64,000 bases of DNA from Pempheris klunzingeri (lineage: Eukaryota > Chordata > Actinopteri > Acropomatiformes > Pempheridae), in NCBI RefSeq assembly GCF_042242105.1, contig NC_092033.1:18966408-19030407 (forward strand), given 5' to 3'. The notes below the pieces were generated by a model, which saw nothing but the letters and a program-made list of their open reading frames with translations, was not told the origin of the DNA and ran no database searches. The translations under genes and the position numbers were made by a program. Positions 50,008-62,836 of this stretch are shown in pieces (positions within the stretch are counted from its first letter, which is position 1; the number at the start of each line of letters is the position of its first letter).

Positions 50008-53000
50008 TTAGAACCTGGTGTCTGGATCTGAAACCTGCGGGGAGAGGCAGAGCTGTGTTTCATTTCAGAAACATGTGGCACTATTGAAAATGAGCTTTTC
50101 CAAAATCAAAAAGTTAATTATGGGACTTTTTCAATAGTGTCTAAGTTCCATCATAGCTTAAGGCATCACATGTAAAGAATTAGTGTAACTGAATATGTAC
50201 TTTTGTATCTCTGCTCCTCAAGCTGTCTGCATGGTAGTGAACTGTGACTGTAGTTGCAATCTGCAGAAAAACACAAAGAGTTCAGCATTCAGTTCACATT
50301 CACAGAAGCCTCCTCCACATTTGTGTTATGTTTCACTAAAAATAAATTGTGACCCTTTTTTTCTTTACCTTTTCAGAGTTCGATTTCTTTTCCAGGGACT
50401 CTGGATGTTTCTCCAGGATGTGCAGCATGGCGTCATGCAGCGTCAGGAAGAACATTGAGGGCTGAACTTCGTCATCAAAAAAGTAACAGTCGTGCAGTTT
50501 CTCCAGGATGTAAGCTACAGGCGAGGAGGAGAAGATAGTGAAACTGCTTTTTTTTTAGACAATTGTATCTCAGATTGTATCTGAGATGAACATAAAATGA
50601 AATAAAGATGCATAGGATGGGTGTATAAAGCACGTATATAATTACAGAAAAAACATGTGTAACAAATGCCCAGAAAGGATTGGAGGTAACACAATAAATA
50701 AGTCAAGCATGAGCACATGTGGCCAAACTAAGAGCACGGCAAAAAGAAATTGACTTCCTCTGCCGACCTCACACGCTCAAATAAGACTCATTCAACTGGT
50801 CATCTGTGTGTTGACATTTTGCTAGGATAGTAAAGAACAACAGTTTTTTATCGTGACAGCTGGAAGTGACACGAACAAAAGAAATGACTTTAAAGGCCTG
50901 AGCTTGCCAAATCAATCCAAGTCAAATCAACACTGAATGATTTGTTGAAATATAAAAACTAAGACTTTATCATAAAAACTCCATCATCACAACATCTGAT
51001 ATTACAAAAAAATGATATGCCAAACCCAGCAGTATGAACACACTGGGTAAAGCGATTGCTTCGCAGATGGTGGTGAACGAGTTGCAGGTCTGTCTGAGTG
51101 AGTCAGGACTTAAAAGCTGTAGGTTCATACTCACTATCACAAGCTACAATGTAGATCTCAACGTCGACCCGGATCAGCTCTTTTAGTGCCTGCAAAATAG
51201 TTAAAGATGATTAATGAAAGACAATCTTGGTAAAAGAGTTGCTTGTTGCCACTGTGAATGAGCTCCTCACTCTTTTGAGCCCCTTCAGAGCAGAGATGTC
51301 CAGGAAGGAGACAGCAGCAAAGTCCAGGATCAGGCTGTGGAGCTCCACCCTGGGGACCACGATGTTGGCGGGAAGCTCGGCGTTCCAGTTGATCTGGGCT
51401 GGAAGGTCCTTGAAGTCACTGGGCAGGTCCAGCTCTTCCATGTTGCTCTCATCCTCTGACTCCTTGATGGGTTCACGTGATGTATTCAGGAAGCCTTTCT
51501 GCAACGGTAAAACACTGTTCATATATTGTTCTCATTTCTCATTGGTTCCCACAGAGCTGCAACACACTCCAGTTTATGCTGGAAGAAAGACAAAGGAATA
51601 CCCAGGATACGTGTAACACGGGCACTGCAGGCAGAACTGCATCTATACTAAACGCACAGCTGAGGCAGGTTTAGTCTAGACTGTTTCTACGTCAGCTTCT
51701 CTGTCCTCACTACTGGAATCTATAGGTGTTTTTCCATCCAACTGTTTTCATGTGCAATTTCAATTTGTACATAAAATACTGGAGTGGAAACTTCACCAAA
51801 ATACAACAAAAGGAAAACGGCTAAAAGTTTATACACTTGGCTTAGGTGTATCAGTAAAAACAAAATGTGACAAAGTGCAATGGAAATAAATTAGACGACG
51901 TGGAAATAGGCAATAATATATGACGCACATAACGCAGGTGAAGCTTTTTGCCCCACTGGGGAGACAAAAAATCGGGGCAGACAGAAACATCAGATCTGTA
52001 AGGAGCGATGAGGAGACGGACCTTCTTCAAATGAGTACGTGAAACAAATAAAAACGTCACATGTGCAGCAGGTTTTCCGTGTTGCTTTAGTTTGAGGTTT
52101 GATTGGAGTTCTGTTTCATCATTCATTATGTCATCTGATCACCTCCTCTTCTTCTGTAGCGGTTTGATGGCACCCAACTGGAGGATTAGCGCCATCAGAT
52201 GTGTTGGGCCGACCAAATGGTGAGGACTACATCGGGCTTCCTCACTGAACTCAGTCCTTTAGTTTCACACATATGTGCTAAACGCACCCCTGGACCCAGC
52301 TCACCAGGACAAATGCTCTCACACATTTGGTTTTTTAACTAAAGATTCAGCCCCAATTTATTCATTTACAGACTTGATTTGTTCAAAAATGGTATTCAAG
52401 TTATAGTCACGATAATAGTTTATTGTGCAGAGCTGCCATGAGTCATCAAACCAAACCAGTGACTGAGACATTTATGGCCTTGTGAAATGTGTGAAAGTGT
52501 GTTGTTGTTACCGCTGAACCAGGTCAGAGTCATTACTTACTGAAGTCCACTGCAGGTCTCCCTTCTTTAGAAGTTTCCGGATCATCCTCAGCGCTTTGTT
52601 TCTCTTTCTCAACACTCTCAGCGGGTTAAATCCAACCTGAGGAGACATTGTTGTGAAATATGTCACAAGTTATGGAGGCGAAATCAGGTCAAAGATAAGA
52701 TTTGTAAAGTTAGAGATCTGTGTGTTGAACACAGCCTCCTTTGTGGGACTTTCTACTGAATCAGATGCAGTGTTACAAACTAAATAAGTATTATTCCCTC
52801 AGGGTTTTGGAATGACTTACTATTCATATTGCTATATAAATATAAATATATATATAAATATTACTATTTTCATTCATTCAAGGAATCTTTCTATGTGAAA
52901 AACAAACAACACAGTAGTAGTAGTAGTACTTACAGCTTCAATCAACTTGCTCTTGAAGAACTCAATATTGGCAAAGAAGATTGGGGATGGTATCCTGAAG

Positions 53001-56000
53001 ACCTTCACTCCCTCTGGCTCATATATCTGCAGAGAGTCGATACCTTTATACCCAACTTATAACCTAAATCATGGTAAAGAATAACGAGTCTCTTGAAAGC
53101 ACAGAGAAGGAGACATGTGTTCTACTTTGTGGGAATTCTAAGGACATTTGGAGCAGGGGGACATTTTTATGACACCCCTCCTCCTGTTCATTCGCTTAAT
53201 GTGCTGACAGGAGCACGTGGAACATCCTCATGGACCCTGGTGCTCCCATGGTCCTAGTTTTGGAAACCCTGGTCGAAGCTACAATGAGTGCTTTAAAAAG
53301 AGAGAATAGGTGTCCTGCCCAAAATGTCACAGAAGATACTAGATAGGACACACACACCAACTTACATCCATGTAGTCCTTTCTGTCTTTGTAGATATCTG
53401 TTCCCTTGATGTTGGCCAGCACACTGCAGCGAGGGCTGCAAGAAAACAGAAAAATGTCCAAAATAATGCTTTGGGGGCTCCAAACCTCCAAACAACGCTA
53501 ACAGGCAGATGTTTAGCAGATAACATTTACTATGTTCACCATCTTAATGTAGCCTTAGTCTTGGTGTTAGCTTATTCTAACATTTGCAAATTAGCTGTAA
53601 AAACAAAGTGGTGCAGACGCTGTGGGGATGTCATTAGTTTGACAGGTATCTGGTCCTAAACCAAAGTACTGGATATATTTGAGACTCAACCTGATGAGAA
53701 GGCCTGAGATGAAAAGTTATGGGATAACCAATTATTAGAAATCACCCTGAGTTGGACGTCCACATTTCATTACAATCCGCCCTGTAGCTGAGGTGTCACT
53801 CAAAACCTCAAATATCAACCTAATGGTGGAGATGGGGAGAAAGTCAGGGCATCCCCACACTCAGAGAGACTTCCTCGGACTGAATCCCAAAGGTTTGAAT
53901 CAGGGGAAAGACTTTCCCCTGATTATGCTTGACAGACTCTATGCATATATAGCCAAAGTGGACCAAAGTGGTACACTAATCCACCACCAACCCCATCCCC
54001 TACATGGCTAACAACTGGAGAGCTCTTCAGCTCCAGGAACAGTTCAGCCTTTCCTTTTATCAGAGGGAGAACTGCGTGCTGCCAACACGTGAGAGAAAAT
54101 GACAAGCTAAGACGAAAAGAGAGTAGATTTGTTAGAGAGTTGGTGGCTGAATACTTACAACTGAGCCCTGAGGATGACACTGAGCAGCTCCACACCGAGG
54201 CCTACAGCCAATCCAAGGTCCAGCCCCAGTAGGATGGCTGCAACACAGGTTCCTATCCACACCACCTGGACATCAACGATGGCAGGGGACGGAGGAGTTT
54301 ATGAAAAAAAGGGGGAATTATGCCATCTTTTTACTGCCAGGTAACACAACATGACCAGAATAGATCTTCACATGCAGAGAGTTCTGGCTTTTTTCTAACT
54401 ATACTCACAGGGTGTGACAACTTACACAGTCTGGTTTGTCCCTCCTCCACAGGTAAGGCACTTCTCTAAACTGCATCAGCATCCCCTTCAGGTTGACGAT
54501 GACCACGGCACCCAGCACAGACTGTTGGGATCATGGGTCAGAGATTAGATTTGAACCAGTCCAGACTCCAAAGACTTCACTTGTATGTTGGTGGAGTTTG
54601 AGGGAGTTCTGGGGTTTACCTTTGGGAGCGGCTCCAGCAGGAATCCAATGGCCAATGTGACGATCATAACTATGATAGCTGACAGTAAACCAGCTATCTG
54701 GAAGGGACACAACCTGTATGTTAAACTACAGATGTGGTGCCACATGCCTTAAAGAGGCTCATCAGAAGTTTGACTACATGAATAAACTGTAACTGAACAA
54801 AAAGTCATGGAAAAGTCCAAGACATAGTTGGTTCCCTTTGCTGCAACGTGTTGCAAAAATGTCAAAATAAAAGTTTATTTTATACCCCTATCACACATAA
54901 AGAATGTGACAAGAAACAACTCAACTCAAGAGCTTTCAGACTGATAGCTTTGTTCTACTGAGTAAACCCAGTTTCATCTGATATACCACCGCTTCACTTT
55001 TCTATTTTATTTCATTTTAGAGTTTTATTTCTCTGATAACTATTTGTAGAGGAATATCATACTTTCCCCCAAACTCTAGAGGTCAGTGTTGTTTAGAATT
55101 TTGATCACTTCACATGTACAGTTTACAATAGACATTTTGCATTTAGAAAGTTCAGATAATAATTAAGTAAAATTAGTAATACAACAGTTTAATAATACTT
55201 CTGCAGTAGATAAAACTACTGCTCCCTAACTTAGGTACAATATGAACCAGCAAAACGTACCTTAAGTATCAAATTAGAAGTACTTCTTATGCAGCAGAAT
55301 GGTCCTTTAAGAGCCATACTATAACAGTCTACATTGTTGAAATATTATTATTGTTATTATTATCAAGTAAGTAAGATTTTAATGTTAATTGTTGTTTATG
55401 CTAAGCTAAGTTCACTGGATGCTGGTTTCAGCTAACATGACATATTTACCATGAGACTGGTGACAGTCCTCTCAGTGAACTCCTTCTAAGTACTGTACTT
55501 GAGTTTAGGCAGATTTGACTAAAACTCATGATTAGGACTAAGGTGATTCCAGGATGAAGAACATCTGACTTATTAGTTTACCTGAGTCTTGCCCCCTGTG
55601 CTCTCCTGCACTGCAGTCCTGGACAGAGCTGTACTCGCAGCGAAGGACTTGAAGGAAGCTCCAAAGATGTTGCTGACACCAAAAGCGATCAGCTCCTACG
55701 GCCACGTCACAGAGAAACATGTCCTCTGATGTGAATCCTTATTAAACCTGTACAGTAGCTTTTACTTTAATGTCGTAACTCTTAGCATGGTTACTTACCT
55801 GATTTCCATCTATGGCGTAATCATGTTTTACAGAATAGAATTTTGCCACAGAGAAGGCAACAGCAAAACCCACTATGGCCATGGGAAACGCTTCTACTGC
55901 CGTCTCCTGGAAGATGTGCAGGTTTGGGGGCATCGGAGACTCGTACCTGAGAACAGATATGAATCTGTCAGGTTGAAATATTTCCATAATATATCTAAAG

Positions 56001-58398
56001 TCTACCTCAGGTAACTTTCTTCATTGGGGTTATGTGGCATCAAGTTCAATGCACAGATTGTTTTGGATTTTATAGAACAGTTACCATACTGTCTGCATTC
56101 AGTACACGACATGACTAACATGATCATGCTCTGACATGTTTTCACTGAAGATGTTCACAATCACAATCACAGGGTTCATAAAACACTATCTTCAAGAGTG
56201 TCACCTATACTGATGGGTGTAGCCTTATCGATAGACGGCTTTACGGTCCTTTTTACACCCTGATTATCTTTAGGCTGTTAGTGAGGTGCTCCGATAGTGA
56301 GAGACCCAAACGGAGGCTCCAGCTATGCGACAGAGATTTGTTCACGTCGTTTTCTTAAATAGAATAAGTAAAGAACTGGGAAGCTCAATGAGACTGAAAT
56401 GAAGTGCTATTATTTAATTTTGGCTGAGATTCATGCTTTTATCTAATCATATAGCTAATTCAGCGGAGGTGAATGGAATACCAGTCATGGTGTTCACAAC
56501 AACATTGAAACCTTGTCCTTGAACCTGCCTTCTGTTGAGGAAATAGTCAATGTCATCTGTTGCCAGTGCCACTTATACACCTGTACCTGGAACAGACACT
56601 TAGCTTTGCACTGATGGTATTGCCATGCACACAGTCTTGGAACCCACAGCCTATCATCTGACAACGATTTAGCTTCTGGACACAAGGGCCAGTGTTTCAG
56701 GGCTTCTGGTCTGGATAACAAACATCCAGACCTCTTCGGTGGGCTGATCATTGTATAACCCAAATGAATACAGGTACATTTTTGTAAAAAGCTATGGTAA
56801 ATTGTTAAACTGGTTCTGAGATTGCTCTGTGGCCAGTGCCTTTCACCTCTTTTGCTCTCCACATGGACTGTTTTCCTGGATACCCACTGAAATATGATGA
56901 GCCCATACTATTCAAACAACTTGGACCACAAACAGAAAACAGATTCTGATACCAAAATCCTGTCCCTCGCCTGCAGATTCTCCATTCATATGCAGATATC
57001 TCTTTCTGTGGATTACTATGCACATAACATACAAAATCTTTAGCGTTCACCTATTGTGCAAAATGTCTCACCCTTTTGGAATATGGCCAACAACCTCAAT
57101 GCCATATCTTGTCTTGAAATCAAATGCGTATGAAACTCCACATGCAATGACAGTCTGGGGAAGACAAAGTTGTGACATTCATAAACAACAAATTGCGAGC
57201 GGCTTCATAGTAGTGACATGAAAGCTTGAAGAGTGATAGTGTCATAAATGATGTCGTAAATCTGATTGATGATTGTCATGAATCTCTTGTACAGTACAGT
57301 CATATAAAGTCACAATCACAATAACTATTATTACTGTTTACATGACTAACACCTCAGGCTATGGAAACAGTTCTATGTTCACTATGATCATGTTGCACAA
57401 TGTTGCTCACCATGATAACCTCTATGGGGATGGGCACCGGCAGCTTGGATTTGAATCTGTCATTCAATTCCTTCACAATGAACACCACCACCATGATCAC
57501 CAAGGAGATCACCACGTCACACACGTTGGTGGAGGTGATCATACTGAAGATGTCAATCAGGGTCTGAAAAGAACAAAAACCTGTCAGGTCTAATAGATGA
57601 ATGAGCCACACTCCCTGACTGAGGTAAACAGTGAGAAAGCTTTAAACTGTTGTGTTCTTACATATATGATCGCGAGTGGACCACTGATGCCGGGGACGTT
57701 TAACCCCAGCACAAACTTCAGCTGGGACACCAGAATGTGGACGGCAGCTGCTGTGGTGAAGCCAGACACCAGAGTGTCAGACAGGTACATGACCACAAAG
57801 CCCACCTGCAGGATGCCCATGGCCAGCTGGAAGAGACAGGGGGGTCGTGATGAAGCCCTGTCAATATGTCATTATATATCATTTAAGAATATAATATGCT
57901 TTGTAAAGCTTGTGCTAACTATAGACACCAAATAATGCCTCTTCTCACTCTTCTCAGTCAATGGATGTTTCCCTTCAGGAATTGCTGTACATACACACAC
58001 ACACACAAACACATATATATATGTGTGTGTGTGTATGTATATATACACATATATATGTATATGTGTGTGACCATGATGCAGTATTCTGATTTGTACACAA
58101 GAAGCTGAAGGATAAATGAGTGAGGGGAGGTTTTGGTGAGAGTGTGTTTCACCTGCATAAGACCAACGAGGAAGGTCACAGAAGAAGCCACCAGCACTCT
58201 CTGCTCATCTCTGCTCAGGCCTTCAAACCCTGTGATGTTGGCGGGCGAACCCTCGTCTGGGACCAGCCTGGTGACCACTGAGCCAATCATCAGACACAAG
58301 ACTGGGAACGGACCTGCAGGGGGAGAGAGGGAGGGAGGGAGGGGAGCTGAGCTGTAGACAGCAGTTAGGGACAGGAATAGAAACTCTGCACGCACACA

Positions 58399-58433
<35 letters not shown>

Positions 58434-60717
58434 CTTACCTACTGAGATGTGTCTCGAGGTGCCCAGGAAAAAGTAAATGACAACAGGGAAGAAGGCAGAG
58501 AAGAGTCCATACCAGGGGGGCAGAGAGGCCAGCAGGCAGTAGGCCAGACCTGAAACACATTTTGCACAAATTTCCAGCAGGACGCTCGTGTTTCCTCACT
58601 TCACTTCTCTGACGAGGCCTGCTGCACTTTGTTGTTCTCACTTATAGTTACCACTATCAAAGTTATGAAAACTGACACGGGGATCACTTCTTTTAAACAT
58701 CTCTTTAGTTGGTACAAATATAATGTTTCATATTTTTGGCATGGCATTTATGTGCATGAAAATGATTATTTAATATGGGCTGGAGGATGACAACACACAG
58801 TACATTTATATAACTGTGAACGGGTTGTTGCTCTAAAAGACACTGTTTGTATTAAAACTAACCCCCAATAAGAATTACAAAAAGAAGATTCTATACAGGC
58901 CAAAAACAAGATCAAACATAGGAAAATAAGCAGTCAGGTTTGGTTTGTATAATAACTCTGACCTGCTGCTAAAGATAGCTCAGATAATCGTTCTACAGCT
59001 CAGATAACAGAGGACTGGCTGACTGTGAGGTTGTACAGTAATATCAGCCGATCATAATAGAATTTTAGAGGGAAAGGTGAAGCCAAACTGAACGAAATGT
59101 TGCTGACTCACACTTCTACCATATTTTTGTAATTATTTTTGTATTTTCACACACAGGTGAGATTTACAGCAGCTAACTTTGGGGGTGGCCTATCTATTAA
59201 AAAAAATCAACACATAAAACCCCATGAATGATTGGAACCCTCGGTGAATCAGTAAATCAGTAACAAGACTCACTCCCCTCAGGAATGTCCAAACATAGGT
59301 TTGGTTTTTCTAGCGAAACCAACACTGTGATCAAAGATGCATTTGTCTTCTGTGTGGAGCTGGGTGATGCAGTGGGAGTGAGGCTGCTCACACAGTTTTC
59401 ACCTTCACCTCACAGTCAGGCCTGTCGGTGTGTCTAGACACAGCACAGCAGTGCCACAGCACATCTTTTCTCTCTAAGGTTTTGCCAGTTTGGTTTGAAG
59501 AAGAGATGAACTCTTCACCTTACATTCACGCTAAAGTACTTGGAATGTACAAATGTGAGGTACTTGCACTTCATGTTGCTCTCCACTCCACTCCATCTCC
59601 AAGAGAAGTGTTGAACTTTTGACAGCTTTAGTCACCGGTTACTTTACAAATGAAGACTTTTGCACAGAAACATATGAAAGGTTTATAAAATATGATGCTT
59701 TGTTGTAGATTAAACTATCCACACAAGCTCCAGCAGTAAAATCCTGCTTTTCCGTCAACGATGAGGAATAATAATCTGCTGCTAGGAGATAGAACAGTCC
59801 AACAGTCACAGGGGACACTTTTCTGCACCGAGTGCTTTTCCTTTTCCTTTTCCAATGCAGGACTTCTACTTAGAGCAGTCATTTAACACTTTGGTATTAG
59901 TACATTCGCTTCAGTCAAGAACCTGAATACTTTGTCCACCACAGGAGCTTTTACCTTGGAGGACAGCCACCAGTCCAGTGCTGACACCAGACACGATGTC
60001 GCTGACCAGCCACTCTTTGATTTGGTAGATTTTCAGCCAGCTGATGAACGGCAGGAGAGAGAGAGCCGCATTCTTGGCTCGCTTGGCGTCACACCTGTAA
60101 AGGTACAATGGCAGAAACAAACAGTTCACTCACGTGTGTTGGCCAGAAGAAAACTTCAAGGGAAGTATCACTAAGTTCACCGACAGCTAAAACACGATCC
60201 AATCAAAGGCTGAATAACGATGAGTGTGAAGGCAGCAAAGAGAGAAGAAGAACTGGGCTGAAAGCATCACCTTAGACGGGAGTCTGGGGTTAAATCTCTT
60301 TTTAAACTTCCTGTTACTAGGACTAAGTAAATGTGGTGAAACTGTTGGACATTAACACAGTTATAATATCAATATACAATTTATTCAGTTCAAACAGAAA
60401 TGACATGTTTTAGATGTTACACTTAAAAAACCTGACCCTAATAATTATAGAAAGAAGCTCAGCTCCTCCCACTCTGTCCTTAAACTTCACCATTTTAATA
60501 TCCAGAGCGGGCAGACCTCAAGGGTGAATGATGACATGTCAAAGATCACAGACAAACAAAATCTAACAGCACTGCGTGCTCCTTACGTCAAGTACTGTTT
60601 GGCGTGGTCCAGCATGGACTTGCGGTGCCTGTAGACCTTCTCGTGCTCCTCTGCGAAGCTCTCCTCCGAGTACAGCGGCCTGGCCACCACATACTGCTTA
60701 GCTCGCGGTCGCATCAT
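50008..60717 (-). CDS. slc26a3: SLC26A3-like chloride anion exchanger, tandem copy B
   Basis: Second SLC26A3-type exchanger, same exon architecture as copy A. Coding exons in transcript order: 60717-60587, 60094-59955, 58549-58439, 58313-58153, 57826-57662, 57563-57411, 57154-57072, 55946-55799, 55695-55582, 54697-54620, 54521-54426, 54265-54159, 53435-53366, 53026-52934, 52636-52541, 51498-51271, 51189-51135, 50514-50369, 50034-50008. Phases close (about 733 aa). It starts [21 protein letters not shown]. The signature region reads [12 protein letters not shown] (residues 101-112), with Phe where copy A and the family have Tyr. The NIT sequon (153) and the Ser-Arg anion site (389-390) are kept. 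STAS landmarks are [18 protein letters not shown] and [16 protein letters not shown]. The nine-codon last exon ends DTRF, close to the ETKF end of human SLC26A3. It lies upstream of copy A in the same orientation, a tandem duplicate. Intron 1's donor is normal GT, unlike copy A. Confidence 0.9.
50035..50368 (-). other. Last intron of slc26a3 copy B
   Basis: A 334-bp intron in front of the 27-bp terminal exon. An alternative acceptor (TTTCTGCAG at about 50260-50268) would open a different 25-codon tail ending near 50183. The DTRF-coding exon was preferred because it matches the family C-terminus. Confidence 0.5.
50515..51134 (-). other. Intron of slc26a3 copy B
   Basis: A 620-bp AT-rich intron in the STAS-coding part. 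No element was recognised. Confidence 0.5.
51499..52540 (-). other. Intron of slc26a3 copy B
   Basis: A 1.04-kb intron before the exon starting [10 protein letters not shown]. No repeats or other exons were recognised. Confidence 0.5.
53436..54158 (-). other. Intron of slc26a3 copy B
   Basis: A 723-bp intron that splits the codon after ILRAQ. The intron between 53027 and 53365 is similarly featureless. Confidence 0.5.
54698..55581 (-). other. Intron of slc26a3 copy B
   Basis: An 884-bp AT-rich intron between exons encoding GGKTQ and IAGLLSA. No repeats were recognised. Confidence 0.5.
55947..57071 (-). other. Intron of slc26a3 copy B, content unresolved
   Basis: A 1.13-kb intron. Its minus strand has two adjacent, frame-shifted open stretches at about 56494-56862 and 56805-57050, unusually long for intronic DNA here. 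They could be a decayed transposase, but no family motif was identified with confidence. Confidence 0.35.
57990..58069. repeat. Alternating (CA)-(TA)-(TG) simple repeat with inverted symmetry
   Basis: CA repeats followed by TATATA, then TG repeats, then a second TA/CA/TA/TG block. CA and TG arms are complementary, so the DNA can fold back. It lies in the copy B intron 57827-58152. Confidence 0.85.
58393..58431. repeat. (CA)n microsatellite next to a slc26a3 copy B donor
   Basis: On the minus strand the donor of exon 58439-58549 reads GTAAGACC and is followed at once by a (TG)n tract. A GGGA-type repeat lies nearby at 58321-58345. Confidence 0.9.
58550..59954 (-). other. Intron of slc26a3 copy B
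   Basis: A 1.4-kb intron between VAVLQ and [10 protein letters not shown]. No coding remnant, RNA gene or transposon was recognised. Confidence 0.5.
60095..60586 (-). other. Intron 1 of slc26a3 copy B
   Basis: A 492-bp intron with standard GTAAGG donor and TTTACAG acceptor. Nothing else was recognised. Confidence 0.55.
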
Positions 60718-61162
60718 GTTGCCTCTGCTGCCTGGAGCACTGCTGCTTCCTCTCTATGTGGCTCTGAGGTCCATTAATCACATTAAGTTAGGAGGAGGAT
60801 CCTGTCTTGGCTTTGAACATCACTTATCAAAGAACATTAACAGCAAACAACAAAGGTCCAGACCCCCAAATACTGACAGGGCACATGAGCCAGGTCAGGA
60901 CCTGCGCTGTTGTGGGGGTGATTTGTCAGGCTGTATTTGAGCTCTAGACACAGATTAACACCAGAGAGGCTCATTTTGAATTTTAGCACTGAAATGTCTT
61001 GGCTGCCTCACTTTTCCAAGATCGGCTTTGGTCATCGGCAACTCTAGCATTCTAGCTGATGAAGATCTGCTGATATTCAAAGACTTCACACTCAAAAGCT
61101 TAAAAAAGTGTTCCAGTACCTTCCATATCCTCGTGTAATGTACAGCAGCTTGTCCCACATAC

Positions 61163-61262
61163 CTGGCAGTGTCCTAATCTGTCTCAAATCCAAACGCTCG
61201 ACTCTTTCTTCCTCCTCCTCCAGCTCCTGGAGATCAACTGGGACCTCAGACGGCTTTGCCAT
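61163..61262 (-). CDS. Candidate alternative coding first exon of slc26a3 copy B
   Basis: On the minus strand an ATG at 61262 opens 33 codons with a Glu run, then reaches a CTGCCAG/GTATGTGG donor at 61162. The next acceptor (GTGCTCCAG before 60731) would join it in frame with the copy B ATG exon through GSRGNMM. The in-frame join has a one-in-three chance of being accidental, and no family N-terminus like this is recalled. The frame also stays open to 61092 if not spliced. It may equally be non-coding 5' UTR. Confidence 0.3.
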
Positions 61263-61469
61263 CAATAAATGCCACCTCTGCCGCTTATCACGACTGTAAT
61301 TATTAACAGCAATTATGATGAAGTCCCTGTTTCGCACAACCACTGGACGCCTGCCTTATCCTTGACCATTGTTCTTACTGATATCTGTAAGCCGCAACTC
61401 TCAGAGGAGGCTTTCCGCCCCCGAAGAGCATTTGGAAGATATTGTACCGATGGGCAGGATAGGGAGGAG

Positions 61470-61508
61470 GGGGACAGGACAGACAGGACAGGACAGGACA
61501 GGACAGGT
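61470..61508. repeat. (GGACA)n pentanucleotide repeat
   Basis: About seven tandem GGACA units with one GACA variant. Confidence 0.9.
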
Positions 61509-62015
61509 CATTGTTATGAAGTGGAAATCAAGTAGCTTTTCAGGATGGGAAACACTGCTAGAGGTCGGCTGAAGCGCTCTGCTGTTCACGTCAAGGGTAA
61601 AAATAGTCTGTGTGCTGCGGGAACCAAGATTGTTTGAGGAGAAAACTGCTGAAAGCAAGAGCTGCACTCCAAATTTCATTTATGAATGTGTTCAGACACA
61701 CTGACACTCCTGACATGGAAGGTAAACACACTAACACGCGACAGGCTGAAACACATTAGTTATCCTAAAACTTACCTGACCTTTTATGCATTTCCTCACC
61801 AAAGTGAACAGAACAGAGAGCTAACGGGAAGCACATTTTCCTTCAAATTTAAAGGAACACCAGCAAAACTGATAAGAAAGTGTGTGTGGGGGGGGGCGTT
61901 ACTCGGTTTCACTTCAATCTTATCCAAGTATCAACTGAGAATTAAGTGGAAGTGGTAATGCAGGCCCCCACTGTTTGTCTAGGATCAAGCACAGTTCAGG
62001 CCACGTTCATGGGAA

Positions 62016-62018
<3 letters not shown>

Positions 62019-62057
<39 letters not shown>
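62019..62057. repeat. (TG)n microsatellite
   Basis: A pure TG dinucleotide tract. Confidence 0.95.
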
Positions 62058-62059
<2 letters not shown>

Positions 62060-62559
62060 ACCCAGATCCATAGATCCATGTCTTTGTGAACATTTGGGGG
62101 ATTTTAATGGACATACTCTGATATTGTAGACTGATATCTGTTTGTAATGTCTTCCTATGTGAGCGTCTGATTGTGGATGTGGGTATTCTTATTCATTAGA
62201 ACAGTTAATTCCAGCTTCTATCCAGAAAATACACCCGTGTGATGTGGTGGTATGACTGTAGCCAGTTGGTTACAGACGGCCTCTGTTGTGTCACACCATG
62301 CTCATTGATACATGGCGGGGCAATGAATGCTGGAACAATGCTCTGCTGTTGATTAAACCAAGGTCAAACACTTTCCACTCGCATTTATGTCCATTAATAA
62401 AAAGAGAGACTGCTGGAAAGAACACTGTGTCCACGGGCTATGTGTGCATGTGCATGTATGTTGCATTCAATCAACAATGTACATGTATTATGCACTAGTG
62501 TTTATAGTGTTGATATGCATTAGTGTTTACATGCTGTGCATAGTATGTTCTATTGTATA

Positions 62560-62836
62560 TATGTATATTTCTCTTCCTCTTTTTTCCTCCTCTTTTCTCC
62601 CCCAGACAGTTTTTGCACATCGTATTTAATTTTTTATATTGTATACTAGTCTTATGTTATATTATTCTATTTTAGATTGTACATATTTTTTTTTATTCAT
62701 ATATTTTTTCCTTTTTTTACTATTGTTTTTGTGCCTTAAGTGTTGGTTGTCTTGTGGGGTGTCTGTCTGTATTGCTGCCGTAACAAAGCAATCTCCTGTG
62801 AAGGATCAATAAAGGAACTATTCTATTCTATTCTAC
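62560..62836 (+). mobile_element. Non-LTR retroelement 3' tail fragment
   Basis: T-rich sequence is followed by 'tgtgaaggatcaataaagg' and a (TATTC)n tail, which resembles the 3' end of fish LINEs and SINEs ('gatcaataaag' plus short tandem repeat). No coding portion is recognisable. Confidence 0.45.

Noticed and set aside
50183..50268. Alternative last exon of slc26a3 copy B ending in a 25-codon tail
   Set aside because: The acceptor is fair, but the tail has no family resemblance, whereas the exon at 50008-50034 gives a DTRF end close to human ETKF.
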